A DNA stretch of 56,861 bases, from the NCBI GenBank assembly GCA_030745875.1, contig JASLNT010000110.1, positions 1 to 56,861 of the forward strand, in the 5' to 3' direction. Shown here one piece after another: positions 8,645 through 18,865 of this stretch. The position numbers and the translations under genes were made by a program. The stretch comes from Phycisphaerae bacterium (GTDB lineage: Bacteria > Planctomycetota > Phycisphaerae > SM23-33). The notes under the pieces are model-generated. The model saw only the letters and a list, made by a program, of their open reading frames with translations, was not told where the DNA came from and did not search any database. Position 1 is the stretch's first letter; each line of letters opens with the position of its first letter.

Positions 8645-9751
8645 TTGCGACATCTGAACGCGATATGCATGCTATTGACGCTTGTTTGCCTGGGAAGCGT
8701 TGCGTCCGGGCAGATCGTGATCCCCCCGGACGTTCTGAAAAAAAAGGCCGAATCCGACGAGAAGGTCAGACCAAAAAGACCAACCAGCAGGAAGTCGACA
8801 ACCAGACCCTCGGGCGCCAAACCGGGCTTCCAGCGGATGGTCATCGACTTTCGCCGGGCCGCCGGCGACCCTGTGAAACGCAAGGCAGCGGCTGACAAGC
8901 TCCTTAAACTCGGACCAAGGGGGGCGAAAATCCTCTACAGCATCGTCAGATCGGACCTGTCCGGCCGAACGACAAGCTACAAGAAGGCGTTCTACAGCAA
9001 GGCTCGCAGCATAGGACGAGGCAAATACCGCGCCGCAGGCGAATCGCAAATAAAGAAGTGGCGCGAGCAGTTCCGATCAACCGGATCGATCACGAAAGGC
9101 TCCCTGAAATCCAAGGCCGGGCCGGCGATGGACGCCCTGCTTGGCGCCCTGGTCCCCAAGCGCGAGGAACTGCTGGAAGACAGCGATTCATTGACCTCCA
9201 TGCGCCAGGAGATACTGGCTCTGGATTCAGTCCTCACCCGGTGCGCCGCGGTGCTCAAACTGGAATCCGCCGACTCGAAACTGTCCGACAAGCTCAAACA
9301 GCAAGAGACGCTGCTGAGCCTGATGGGCGCCCCGATGTCGGATGCACATCGCAAGACAGTCGAAGAGCCGCTAAAACAGTTCGGGAAAATGCAGTTCGAA
9401 GAGTGGCATGGGGTGGTGCACCTCAACGTGATCCGCACGCTGCTGGGATTGAGCCCGATGCAGATCGACCTGAAGCTGTCGGCCGCCGGGCGAGACCACT
9501 CCAAAGACATGTCCGAGCACAAGTTTTTCTCGCACAAGTCGCCGGTGGAGGGCAAGTCAACGCCATGGGACCGGGCCGCTCGACAGGGAACCAAGTCCAA
9601 CGGTGAATGCATCGCCGCAGGCGTATCCTCCGGCCCGCACGCCATCAGAATGTGGTTCTTCAGCCCCGGGCACCACAAGATCATCATGTCCGGAGCATCG
9701 CGAGTGGGGCTCGGAACTCACAACCGCAAATGGACCCTGATGACCGGATAG
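8645..9751 (+). CDS. Secreted protein with C-terminal CAP (SCP/PR-1) domain
   Basis: The 368-residue product has an N-terminal signal peptide (LLTLVCLGSVASGQ). A basic linker follows (VRPKRPTSRKSTTRP), then a helical region about 60-225. The CAP domain fills the C-terminus: LNVIRTLLGLSPMQID, LSAAGRDHSKDM, HKFFSHKSP, and GECIAAG followed by WFFSPGHHKIIM are the family's helix and His/Glu motifs. CAP proteins are secreted and often bind lipids or glycans or act as putative proteases; function here is unknown. The first possible start is TTG at 8645 with AGGA about nine bases upstream; ATG at 8669 would give a shorter leader. It ends two bases before the stop of the convergent PfkB gene. Confidence 0.78.
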   Translation: MRHLNAICMLLTLVCLGSVASGQIVIPPDVLKKKAESDEKVRPKRPTSRKSTTRPSGAKPGFQRMVIDFRRAAGDPVKRKAAADKLLKLGPRGAKILYSIVRSDLSGRTTSYKKAFYSKARSIGRGKYRAAGESQIKKWREQFRSTGSITKGSLKSKAGPAMDALLGALVPKREELLEDSDSLTSMRQEILALDSVLTRCAAVLKLESADSKLSDKLKQQETLLSLMGAPMSDAHRKTVEEPLKQFGKMQFEEWHGVVHLNVIRTLLGLSPMQIDLKLSAAGRDHSKDMSEHKFFSHKSPVEGKSTPWDRAARQGTKSNGECIAAGVSSGPHAIRMWFFSPGHHKIIMSGASRVGLGTHNRKWTLMTG

Positions 9752-9753
9752 GA

Positions 9754-10794
9754 TCAGATGATCGACGGTTGGAAAGGATATTTGTCGGCCAGGGCAAGCG
9801 TGTCGGTGATGTTGGTGCATGCTTCAGTGCATCCGGGATGCGACAGGCTCATCGCAGCTGAACATACCGCAAGCAACAGGGACCGTTCGATTTCCCATCG
9901 CTCGTGGATGCCCAGCAGCATACCGGCGCAGAACGCGTCGCCGGCGCCTGCGGCGCCCTTTATGTATCCTTCAGGCAACTGCAGCGACGGCTGCCATATT
10001 TCCCGGCCGTCGGCGGTCAGAACATACCCGCCCTCGGGCAAGTGAATGCATACCAATTTGCTTACGCCCAAATCCAGCAAATCCCTCGCCGAAGCCCTTA
10101 GTGCTTCAATATCTACTTTTCCGTCAGGCTTGGTGTCGTGCCCGGTCGTCTTGCCAGCCTCGAACTCATTCAGAATCGCGTAGTCGGTGTACTTCAGCGC
10201 GGGCTTGACGACCAGAGGGAATCGATCGCTGTCTTCGCTAACGACGTCAATACTGGTCTCGATACCGGCGTCCTGGAATTGCTTTAGTACGCCGGCGGCG
10301 GCGGTTCCATACTCGTCGTCCGCTTCGTCCATGCGATCGAGCAGCAGGAGATATCCGAAATGCACCAGGCGGGCCTTGATCCGGTCCACCGGAACGTGCT
10401 CCGGACCGAACAGTGCGTTGGCGCCGCGATTGTGGAAGAACGTCCGCCTGCCGGTGTCCTTGACGACCATAACGTTGGTGTACGACGTGGGCGCCTGATC
10501 GGTGACAATCAGCGCCGAGGTGTCTATACCGTGATCGGCGCAATCGGACTGGATAAACCGCCCGTTCGAATCGTCGCCAATTAGCCCGATCGCCTCCAGG
10601 CCAATCGCCTCGTCGCCCTCGTAGAGTCCGAATTTGGCGATATCGAGAAGGCAATTGTACGGAGCTCCGCCAGTACCGCGCTCTTCCCTAACGATATTGG
10701 ACAGCGTCTCTTCCTGAGGCCAGCGGTCGCAAATATAAAGGCGGTCGATGATCCAGTTTCCGCCTCCGGCGACGCCACGTCGTTCCTGATTCAT
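9754..10794 (-). CDS. PfkB-family carbohydrate kinase
   Basis: A ribokinase-fold sugar kinase of about 346 residues, phosphorylating a sugar or nucleoside with ATP in the cytoplasm. The start has the family's GGGNWIIDR in place of the common GxxxxD; ERGTGGAPYNCLLDIAKFG forms the sugar-binding N-terminal motif; the C-terminal signature GYIKGAAGAGDAFCAGMLLG holds the catalytic aspartate in GAGDAF. I chose the ATG at 10794 because GGGAG lies six bases upstream; an in-frame upstream extension to 10824 is possible. It is transcribed away from the Gfo/Idh operon, so it may phosphorylate a sugar released by that pathway. The substrate is not predictable from sequence alone. Confidence 0.88.
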   Translation of the reverse strand: MNQERRGVAGGGNWIIDRLYICDRWPQEETLSNIVREERGTGGAPYNCLLDIAKFGLYEGDEAIGLEAIGLIGDDSNGRFIQSDCADHGIDTSALIVTDQAPTSYTNVMVVKDTGRRTFFHNRGANALFGPEHVPVDRIKARLVHFGYLLLLDRMDEADDEYGTAAAGVLKQFQDAGIETSIDVVSEDSDRFPLVVKPALKYTDYAILNEFEAGKTTGHDTKPDGKVDIEALRASARDLLDLGVSKLVCIHLPEGGYVLTADGREIWQPSLQLPEGYIKGAAGAGDAFCAGMLLGIHERWEIERSLLLAVCSAAMSLSHPGCTEACTNITDTLALADKYPFQPSII

Positions 10795-10822
10795 AGCTGC
10801 TCCCTTGTCGATAACGCGGTGC

Positions 10823-10852
10823 ATAGTACTTCACCGGGTGCTGAAATGGCAA
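10823..10852 (-). promoter_or_regulatory. Candidate sigma-70 promoter of the PfkB gene
   Basis: On the minus strand TTGCCA (10847-10852) is followed after 18 bases by TACTAT (10823-10828), about 30 bases before the chosen ATG at 10794. This is a reasonable match to the housekeeping consensus, judged by eye only. Confidence 0.45.
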
Positions 10853-10905
10853 GGGGGCGGTCACGCCGCGATCAAATAAGTATGAAGGTTTTACAGAATT
10901 ATCCG

Positions 10906-10934
10906 TTTTCACGGGGCTCGCTCTACGTTAGACT
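10906..10934 (+). promoter_or_regulatory. Weak candidate promoter for the Gfo/Idh-DUF1080 operon
   Basis: TTTTCA at 10906-10911 and TAGACT at 10929-10934 are separated by 17 bases in the divergent intergenic region, about 80 bases before the ATG at 11016. The hexamers match consensus only partly. No operator palindrome was recognised between the two divergent promoters. Confidence 0.3.
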
Positions 10935-11015
10935 TTCTGACCTGTGGCTCTGTTGCGGCCGACGCCGCAACCGACAGACGAGCATCACATAACTACTCGT
11001 ACAGAGATACGACAA

Positions 11016-12299
11016 ATGAATCATGTAGCCCGAAAATTCAATCGACGACGCTTCCTCAAGACAACGCTCGCTGCGGCTGGAGGCGCCGCGGTCCTTCCGA
11101 CGATCGTTCCATCGTCAGCGCTGGGCGCCGACGGAGCGGTGGCTCCCAGCGATCGAATCGTAATGGGGACGATTGGCTATGGCGGACGAGGCAGGAGCGA
11201 CATGGGAGCATTCCTGAACAATGCGGATGTTCAGATGCTCGCGGTCTGCGATGTAAACGGATCCCGCCGCAACGGAGGCAAGAGAGATGTCGACCGGAAG
11301 TACGGCAACAAGGACTGCAAGACCTACATCAACATCCGCGAACTGCTTGCGCGAAAAGACATCGACGCGGTCCTGATCGCCACCGGCGACAACAACCATT
11401 CGATGGTGGCTATCGAATCGGCGCGGGCGGGCAAGGACATGTACTGCGAGAAGCCCATGAGCGTGACTATCGCCGAATCCCGCGCGGTGTCCGACACGAT
11501 GAAGAGATTCTCCCGGATATTCCAGTGTGGAACGCAAAGGCGCAACGTGGGCAACTTCGTGTGGGCGGTGAACCTGGCGCGTTCGGGCAAGCTCGGGCGG
11601 ATAACGAAAGTGGAAGCTGAAAAACACCGCGCCAACTCCGGGGTGTACTTCACCGTTCTTCCGACGGAGCCCGAACCGGCGAAAGAAGTGATGGACTGGA
11701 ACGGGTGGCTGGGACCGGCGATGTGGAGGCCTTACAATCCAAAGTACCATGCACGCCAGTTCTGGCTGGCCCACGGAGACTTCTCGGGCGGGTCGATCTG
11801 CGAATGGGGCAGCCACACTGTGGACATATGCCAGTGGGCCCTCGACGCCGACGACACCTCGGCGATCGACTATGAAACAATCAACGACCGCGGAGACATA
11901 AAAGCCACCTACGCCAACGGAGCCGATCTCATCATTCGCAAGGGCCTGCGATTCGGGTCCTGCCCGGTGCGATTCGAAGGAGCAGAAGGATGGGTCGAGA
12001 CCGGAGATTCCGGACAGTTTGAAGTCTTCCCGAAATCGCTGATGGCCGAACGCAGGTTCAAAGGCGGTTACCCGCAGAACAACCACGTCCGCGAATTCCT
12101 GAACTGCGTCAAATCGCGCCAACAGCCCGTGGCTACCGCGGAGGGAGCCCACCGATCGATCAGCACCTGTCACGTAGCCAACATCTGCGTGCGTCTGGGC
12201 AGGCCCGTAAAATGGGATCCGGTCAAGGAAGAGTTCCCCAACGACCCCGAGGCCAACCGCCTGGTCTCGCGTGCGTACCGCCATCCGTGGCGACTGTAG
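11016..12299 (+). CDS. Tat-exported Gfo/Idh/MocA oxidoreductase
   Basis: A 427-residue sugar dehydrogenase-like protein. The leader has RRRFLKTTLAAAGGAAVLP, a twin-arginine signal, so the folded, cofactor-bound enzyme is probably exported. The Rossmann region is IVMGTIGYGGRGRSDMGAF followed by the family's acidic AVCDVNGSRR; EKPMSVTIAESRAV gives the EKP lysine. SICEWGSHTVDICQW holds the usual DxxxH-like segment. The ATG at 11016 is preferred because it directly begins the Tat leader. The gene is first in an operon with DUF1080, an isomerase-like cupin, a TIM-barrel isomerase and a second Gfo/Idh protein. In known pathways such dehydrogenases oxidise the C3 hydroxyl of glycosides before elimination or hydrolysis; that role is inferred here. 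Confidence 0.9.
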   Translation: MNHVARKFNRRRFLKTTLAAAGGAAVLPTIVPSSALGADGAVAPSDRIVMGTIGYGGRGRSDMGAFLNNADVQMLAVCDVNGSRRNGGKRDVDRKYGNKDCKTYINIRELLARKDIDAVLIATGDNNHSMVAIESARAGKDMYCEKPMSVTIAESRAVSDTMKRFSRIFQCGTQRRNVGNFVWAVNLARSGKLGRITKVEAEKHRANSGVYFTVLPTEPEPAKEVMDWNGWLGPAMWRPYNPKYHARQFWLAHGDFSGGSICEWGSHTVDICQWALDADDTSAIDYETINDRGDIKATYANGADLIIRKGLRFGSCPVRFEGAEGWVETGDSGQFEVFPKSLMAERRFKGGYPQNNHVREFLNCVKSRQQPVATAEGAHRSISTCHVANICVRLGRPVKWDPVKEEFPNDPEANRLVSRAYRHPWRL

Positions 12300-12366
12300 A
12301 AGCGACGGGAACACCGATACGCAATGTTATCTTTTCAATTGACCGATCGCCCAACAGGAAGAAGAA

Positions 12367-14880
12367 ATGACAAATCGCAAGATACGACACGTACAAATAA
12401 TCACGCTGTTTTGCCTTCTTGCCGCAATCTTCACAGGTCTCGCCCGGGGCGCAGACACCGGGGACAAGGCCAAACGCCAGGCCGAACTGATCAAAACGCT
12501 GCAAGGCGACGCCCCACAGGCTGAGAAAGATCTGGCCTGCCGAGAACTGCAGGTTATCGGAACCGAGGCCTGCATAGACGCCCTGGCGCCGATGCTTACC
12601 GACGCCAAGCTTTCTCACATGGCCCGCTACGCACTGGAGCCGATGCCCTACCCCAAGGCCGCAGCGGTAATGCGAGCGGCGCTGAGCAAGACCAACGGGC
12701 CAACGAAGGTCGGGCTGCTGATCTCGCTGGGGTTCCGACGCGATGCGGCGTCGACGGCGGCGATAACCGCCCTGCTGACTGACAAAGACATAGACGTAGC
12801 CTCCGCCGCAGCAGGAGCGTTGGGGCGAATCGGAACCGTCCAGGCCGCGAAAGCGCTCGGCGACTTCCGCGCCAAAGCCGACAAGGACATGCTCGTAGTC
12901 GTCGGAGAGGCCTCGCTGACGGCGGCCGAACAGTTGACCAAGAGCGGCAAACAGGCCGAAGCCGCTGCGATATGCAAAGACCTGCAGACCGACAAATGGC
13001 CCGCTCACGTGAGGCTCGGAGCGTTCGTCGGGATGCTCGGCAGCGGCGGAGAGGCGGCGATCGATCAGGCGGTCGCGGCGATAGGCGGCAAGGACCCGGC
13101 AATGAGGGCGGCGGCAATTTCGCACGCCGGCAAGCTCAAAGGCAAGGATGTCGGCAAGCGCCTTGCGGCCGGACTGGACAAGCTGCCGACCGATCACCAG
13201 GCGCTGCTTATCGGAGCCCTCGGAAATCTGGGCGACCCGGCCGTCCTGCCGACGATCACCAAAGCCTCCACCAGCGACAACGCCGCAGTACGACTGGCGG
13301 CGATACGGACCATCGGGAAACTCGGCGACGCCGGAAGCACCAAGCTGCTGTGCGATATCGCGGTCGGAGCCAAGGAAAGTTCCGAACAGCAGGCCGCAGT
13401 CAACAGCCTCCACGGGCTGAAAGGCGACAAAGTCAACCCCACTATCGTCGCATCTTTGAAAGCCGCCCCCGCAACCGCCAAGCCCAAGCTCATCGAAGCT
13501 CTCGTCACGCGAAAAGCGACAGACGCGATTGGCGACCTGGCGGTCGAGGCCAAGGGGCCCGACGCCCGGGTGCGAGTCGCCGCGATCAGGGCTCTGGGCT
13601 GGATCGCACAGCCCGAGCACATCAATACGCTCGTGCTGCTGGCGATCAAGCCCGCTGACGATCCGTCGCGAGCGGCCGCCGAACTGGCGACCGTGCAAGT
13701 CGCTCGAAAGATATCCGATCCCGAGGCGCGAGCGACGGCGCCGCTGGCGGCGATAAAGACCGCCGGCGACAATACCGCAAAGTGCTCGCTGCTGCGGATA
13801 ATGGGAAACCTCGGCGGTAAAGAGGCCTTCGCCGCAGTGGCGCCGACGTTGAAAGACTCCAGCACGGACGTACAGGATGCGGCGATAAACGCCCTTTCCA
13901 ACTGGCCCACATCGAGATCCCTCCCGCCGCTGATGAACGTTGTTAAGACCACGAGCAACCCCAAGCACCGCGTGCTGGCGATGCGAGGGGCCGTGCGAAT
14001 ACTCGGTCTTAACGACTGCACCGTTGAGCGCACGCTGGCCGGTTACGCCGAATTGATGAAGGCGGCTAAAGAGCCGGCCGACACCAAACTCATCCTCGCC
14101 GGTCTGGGCTCAGTAGCCGACCCGGCCGCACTGGCCGCTATCGAACCGTTCATCACCAATAAACAGTTCAAGGCTGAAGCCGAATTCGCCAAACTTGGCG
14201 TGGCGCGGGCTATCATGGGCTCGTCAAGCCAACTGGCCAGGAAGGTCGCCACAAGCCTGCGGAGATCCAAGAACAGAACCGTCGCCAACCAGGCCAATTG
14301 GATCGTCAAATCGCTCAGGAACATCAAGCCCGACGCAGTGGCCGCCGGTCCGTGGAAATCCCTGTTCAACGGCAAGGACATCACCGGATGGCGGACCACG
14401 GGCGCCGCGATCTTCAAGGTCGAAGACAACTGCCTGGTCGGAACCCAAACCACAGGCAAGGGCGGAGATATCTGGACCGACGCCGAATACGACAACTTCG
14501 AACTGCGGATAACCTATCGCGTGGTCTGGCCGGCCAACAGCGGATTCTGGTTCCGCCATAATGGTAAGAAAGGTTACCAGTACGACGTGCTGAAGTACAA
14601 GAGACCCGTGGCGTTCAGCGGAACGCTCTACTGCCCGGGCAAGATGTTCATCACGAAGAATCTCAAGGAGTCGCTCGAAAACCGCGACGGATGGAATGTG
14701 GCCCGATTGCGAGCCATGGGCGACGATCTGACCTTGTGGCTGAACGGAACACGCACCGGACACTGCCGGGACGACACGCTCGCCAAGGGCAGGATCGGCG
14801 TCCAGATACACGCGGGCAACGGATTTAAAGGCATGCAGATGGTCATCAAAAGAATTGAAATACGAACCCTCACCAAGTAA
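12367..14880 (+). CDS. Secreted HEAT-repeat protein with C-terminal DUF1080 (3-keto-disaccharide hydrolase-like) domain
   Basis: An 837-residue fusion. Residues 1-28 form a signal peptide ending LARGAD. Residues about 30-650 are alpha-alpha HEAT-like repeats, with recurrent phrases such as AAAGALGRIG, GALGNLGDPAVLPTI and AIRTIGKLGDAGS at intervals of roughly 30-40 residues. The C-terminal 190 residues begin PWKSLFNGKDITGW, the typical DUF1080 start, and continue with NFELRITYRV, NSGFWFRHNG, DGWNVARLRAMGD and GRIGVQIHAG. DUF1080 members include hydrolases or lyases acting on 3-keto sugars. The HEAT array may present the catalytic domain to a partner or polymer. It starts 67 bases after the Gfo/Idh gene and is probably cotranscribed. 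Confidence 0.88.
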   Translation: MTNRKIRHVQIITLFCLLAAIFTGLARGADTGDKAKRQAELIKTLQGDAPQAEKDLACRELQVIGTEACIDALAPMLTDAKLSHMARYALEPMPYPKAAAVMRAALSKTNGPTKVGLLISLGFRRDAASTAAITALLTDKDIDVASAAAGALGRIGTVQAAKALGDFRAKADKDMLVVVGEASLTAAEQLTKSGKQAEAAAICKDLQTDKWPAHVRLGAFVGMLGSGGEAAIDQAVAAIGGKDPAMRAAAISHAGKLKGKDVGKRLAAGLDKLPTDHQALLIGALGNLGDPAVLPTITKASTSDNAAVRLAAIRTIGKLGDAGSTKLLCDIAVGAKESSEQQAAVNSLHGLKGDKVNPTIVASLKAAPATAKPKLIEALVTRKATDAIGDLAVEAKGPDARVRVAAIRALGWIAQPEHINTLVLLAIKPADDPSRAAAELATVQVARKISDPEARATAPLAAIKTAGDNTAKCSLLRIMGNLGGKEAFAAVAPTLKDSSTDVQDAAINALSNWPTSRSLPPLMNVVKTTSNPKHRVLAMRGAVRILGLNDCTVERTLAGYAELMKAAKEPADTKLILAGLGSVADPAALAAIEPFITNKQFKAEAEFAKLGVARAIMGSSSQLARKVATSLRRSKNRTVANQANWIVKSLRNIKPDAVAAGPWKSLFNGKDITGWRTTGAAIFKVEDNCLVGTQTTGKGGDIWTDAEYDNFELRITYRVVWPANSGFWFRHNGKKGYQYDVLKYKRPVAFSGTLYCPGKMFITKNLKESLENRDGWNVARLRAMGDDLTLWLNGTRTGHCRDDTLAKGRIGVQIHAGNGFKGMQMVIKRIEIRTLTK

Positions 14881-14913
14881 CCGCAACTGACATACACGGG
14901 AGATCGCAAACTG

Positions 14914-16125
14914 ATGAGTTCAAGAGATATCGCTCAACGGGCCCTGGATCAGGGCAAGGGCATTATGCGTTTAACCCCCACTTGGGTGCCGCGCGTGTTC
15001 TGCGTACCGGGACGCCGGATTAGACTGCATCCGGACGACTACTACGCACTGGGCGGAAACCGCGGAGGGATAGACGAACGATGGTTCTCGTCGACCACGC
15101 CCGCAGACAACGGACCCCTGACCAGCGTCAATGAAGGGCTCAGCCATATCGTCGTCGAAAACGAAACGGTTGTGTTGCGCGAAGCCATCGACGAATTGAA
15201 GGGCGCGATTCTCGGCGATGCGCTCTGGGACGCCTTTAAATGCTGGCCGATGTACTCGAAGTTCTTCGACAACCAGGGCGCCCTGCCGCTTCACATTCAT
15301 CACAACGATGAGTTCGCGGCGCGCGTCGGTGCGGTCGGCAAGCCTGAAGCGTATTACTTCCCGCCCCAGGTCAACAACCACGGTGGAGATTTCCCGTACA
15401 CGTTCTTCGGCATCCAGCCGGGCGTGACGAAGGATCAGGTGCGCGAGGTGCTGGCGAAGTTCACCGGCGGAGACAACCACATAACCGACCTGTCGGCGGC
15501 CCATCGGCTCTGGCCGGGCACGGGATGGAACGTACCGCCCGGAGTGCTGCACGCGCCGGGCAGCCTGTGCACGTACGAACCGCAAAAAGCCTCGGACGTC
15601 TTCGCAATGTACCAATCCGTAACGGGAGACAAGGTTATTCCCGAAGAGCTGCTCTGGAAGGATTCGCCCGAAGATCAGCACGGGAATTTCGACTACCTCG
15701 TGGACGTTATCGACTGGGAGCAAAACATCGATCCGGAGTTCCGGGCAAAGCACTTCATGCCCCCCCTGCCCGTTCGACCGTTGGATGAAATGCGGGCCGA
15801 AGGTTATGAAGAACGCTGGATATCCTACATGTCCGAAGATTTCAGCGCCAAAGAGCTTACAGTCCTTCCGGGCGCCACGGTTACGATTACCGACGGCGGA
15901 CCGTACGGCATGATCATGATGCAGGGACACGGTGAGATGGGCGTCTGGAACATCGAAACGCCCACCCTGATTCGTTACGGGCAACTCACGAACGATGAGT
16001 TCTTCGTATCCGCAGCAGCCGCAAAGGAAGGCGTTACGATCACTAATCCCAGCGACGCCGATCCGATCGTAATGCTCAAGCATTTCGCGCCCAACGCACA
16101 CGACAACATGCCGCAAATCGGCTAG
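14914..16125 (+). CDS. Cupin, class I mannose-6-phosphate isomerase-like
   Basis: A 403-residue soluble protein with no signal peptide. GALPLHIHHNDEFAARVGAVGKPEAYYF resembles the metal-binding segment of type I phosphomannose isomerase (there QxHP...E), with His ligands near 129 and a Glu in KPEAYY; GTGWNVPPGVLHAPGS supplies a later His, as in the PMI IPaGtvHA motif. A second cupin-like barrel seems to lie at 315-395. The true PMI sequence is altered enough that the substrate may be a non-phosphorylated or keto sugar. It lies 33 bases after the DUF1080 gene and 28 before the TIM-barrel isomerase, so it probably isomerises or epimerises an intermediate of the same pathway. Confidence 0.75.
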   Translation: MSSRDIAQRALDQGKGIMRLTPTWVPRVFCVPGRRIRLHPDDYYALGGNRGGIDERWFSSTTPADNGPLTSVNEGLSHIVVENETVVLREAIDELKGAILGDALWDAFKCWPMYSKFFDNQGALPLHIHHNDEFAARVGAVGKPEAYYFPPQVNNHGGDFPYTFFGIQPGVTKDQVREVLAKFTGGDNHITDLSAAHRLWPGTGWNVPPGVLHAPGSLCTYEPQKASDVFAMYQSVTGDKVIPEELLWKDSPEDQHGNFDYLVDVIDWEQNIDPEFRAKHFMPPLPVRPLDEMRAEGYEERWISYMSEDFSAKELTVLPGATVTITDGGPYGMIMMQGHGEMGVWNIETPTLIRYGQLTNDEFFVSAAAAKEGVTITNPSDADPIVMLKHFAPNAHDNMPQIG

Positions 16126-16153
16126 ATACCGAGGCAAATCGAAAGGACGAGCC

Positions 16154-17206
16154 ATGTCAGATCATACGAATAACTATCCCAAGCTGCACAACGCGGCCTG
16201 GCCGGGCGTTGTCGGCAAGGGCGGAGACGGTGAGGCGATTATCGAGCTGGAGACCATGCTGGACCTGACGGCGGCGGCGGAAGTCGACGGGGTGAAGTTC
16301 GACGGGATCGATCTGTTCCTGTTCGCCCCGCACGTGGATATCGACGCTTCGGACGACGATCTGCAGAAGCTGGCCGATATGGTCCGAGAGCGAGATCTCG
16401 AGATCGGTTCGGTAGTCGCTCCGGTCTGGCCGCCCACCGGGGGCGGGTCGGCGATGGGCGATGAATCCGAGCGAGCCCAATTCCTGCAGCAGGTTGAAAA
16501 GGGCTGCCGGATCGCGGCCAGGCTTCGCGAGATCGGTGTCCGACCCAACGGTGTGGTGCGGGTGGACTCGGCGGTCGATCCGGCCAGTTGGTCGGCGGAC
16601 CCCGAAGCAAACCAGGCCAAAATCGCCGAAACGCTTCGCCAGGCATGCGATATCGCGGCTGATAACGGTCAGCAACTCGCCGCTGAAGGTGAAATATGCT
16701 GGGGCGGAATGCATAGTTGGAAACGGATGACCGAATTGCTGGCGATGGTCAATCGGCCCGACACGCTGGGCTTCCAGGCCGACATGGCCCACACGCTGCT
16801 GTACATGCTGGGATACAACGCGCCCGAAGACGCAATGCTGGGCGAGGACTTCGACTGGAGCGACACTGAGACGTTTGACACCGAATACCGCAAACTGTGC
16901 GCCGCCCTCCAGCCATGGACCACCGACCTGCATATCGCACAGAACGACGCGACGGTCAAGGGCTCCGGTTCACACGATAAAACCGGGCGCCACTGCCTGC
17001 CGAACGATCCGAACGGTAAGCTCGACATCACCAAATACGCGGGCTTCTGGCTTCGCGACGCGGCCGGTGAGATCAGCAAGCGGTTCAAACATATCTGCTG
17101 GGACGGCTGCATGTTCGACAACGAAACGATGATGAAACCGCAGACGTGGAACGATATTCTGGCGGCGATGCTGGATGTCCGCGACGCACACGGATGGCGG
17201 GAATAA
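16154..17206 (+). CDS. Sugar phosphate isomerase/epimerase, xylose-isomerase-like TIM barrel
   Basis: A 350-residue AP-endonuclease-2/xylose-isomerase-like barrel. Candidate metal ligands lie in AAEGEICWGGMHS (Glu), GFQADMAHTLLYML (Asp and His), DLHIAQNDATVKGSG (His) and the late HICWDGCMFDN. No export signal, so it is cytoplasmic. A GAAAGGA ribosome site precedes the ATG. Members of this family isomerise or epimerise sugars, and relatives next to DUF1080 and Gfo/Idh genes handle 3-keto sugars, including hydration or deglycosylation steps. The operon position supports such a role; the precise reaction remains open. Confidence 0.82.
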   Translation: MSDHTNNYPKLHNAAWPGVVGKGGDGEAIIELETMLDLTAAAEVDGVKFDGIDLFLFAPHVDIDASDDDLQKLADMVRERDLEIGSVVAPVWPPTGGGSAMGDESERAQFLQQVEKGCRIAARLREIGVRPNGVVRVDSAVDPASWSADPEANQAKIAETLRQACDIAADNGQQLAAEGEICWGGMHSWKRMTELLAMVNRPDTLGFQADMAHTLLYMLGYNAPEDAMLGEDFDWSDTETFDTEYRKLCAALQPWTTDLHIAQNDATVKGSGSHDKTGRHCLPNDPNGKLDITKYAGFWLRDAAGEISKRFKHICWDGCMFDNETMMKPQTWNDILAAMLDVRDAHGWRE

Positions 17207-17258
17207 CGCCTGAAATACAGACGTAAATCGCTACAAACTACTTGAAAGGATCACGCAG

Positions 17259-18395
<1,137 letters not shown>

Positions 18396-18421
18396 AAGCA
18401 AAGCTAATAACAATCCCCTAC

Positions 18422-18469
18422 CGACCGGTCGCAAGTCGCTCAACAACAGTGACTTCGGCCGGTCGTTTT
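18422..18469 (+). terminator. Intrinsic terminator of the Gfo/Idh-DUF1080 operon
   Basis: An imperfect inverted repeat runs from CGACCGGTCGCAAGTCGCT (18422-18440) to AGTGACTTCGGCCGGTCG (18448-18465) across a seven-base loop, and is followed at once by TTTT (18466-18469). Long G+C stem plus T tract 26 bases after the stop at 18395 is the expected layout. Confidence 0.8.
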
Positions 18470-18865
18470 GTTCCGAGCCAGACCCAACTTCACAATTGGT
18501 TCACACTTCTTGACGACACACGCCCTGTATACATATCGACTATCGTGACTCTCACCGGCATCGATTATTCTCATAAACACCTAGTGTCACTGCTCTTACG
18601 TACCCACACCCGCCAGCCGACCTCTCAGGCGCCACGCCCCAGAGAGATACGCTGCCCCGAAAGTGTGAACTTCCAACGCGCCTTCGCTCCACCACGCCCA
18701 ACCGCCCGTCCTCATCATAACCCGTTTGTTTGACCAGCCTTATGACACACCCTCCACACGTCCGCAAATCTCATCGCCGCCGGTTGGAGTGTCACAGGTT
18801 CACAGGTCGATTCCCGCCCGCATGAGATGGATCGCACGATCCCAATTCACCCGTCCGCCCAACCG
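18470..18865. other. About 400 bases without a supported gene
   Basis: This is the gap between the operon terminator and the stop of the convergent membrane-protein gene. It is locally rich in C and A on the plus strand, with CCACACCCGCCAGCC-like runs, and has no frame with a convincing start and family signature. A TTGACG near 18522 is followed by TATACA after only 12 bases, which is too close for a normal promoter. I see no repeat or RNA gene. Confidence 0.4.

Noticed and set aside
12223..13968. A 581-codon frame on the minus strand
   Set aside because: It lies opposite the HEAT-DUF1080 gene, is rich in R and G, and has no family motif; it is a codon-composition shadow in G+C-rich DNA.
14971..16155. 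A 394-codon minus-strand frame opposite the cupin gene
   Set aside because: No signature, His/Arg/Val-rich shadow of a well supported gene.
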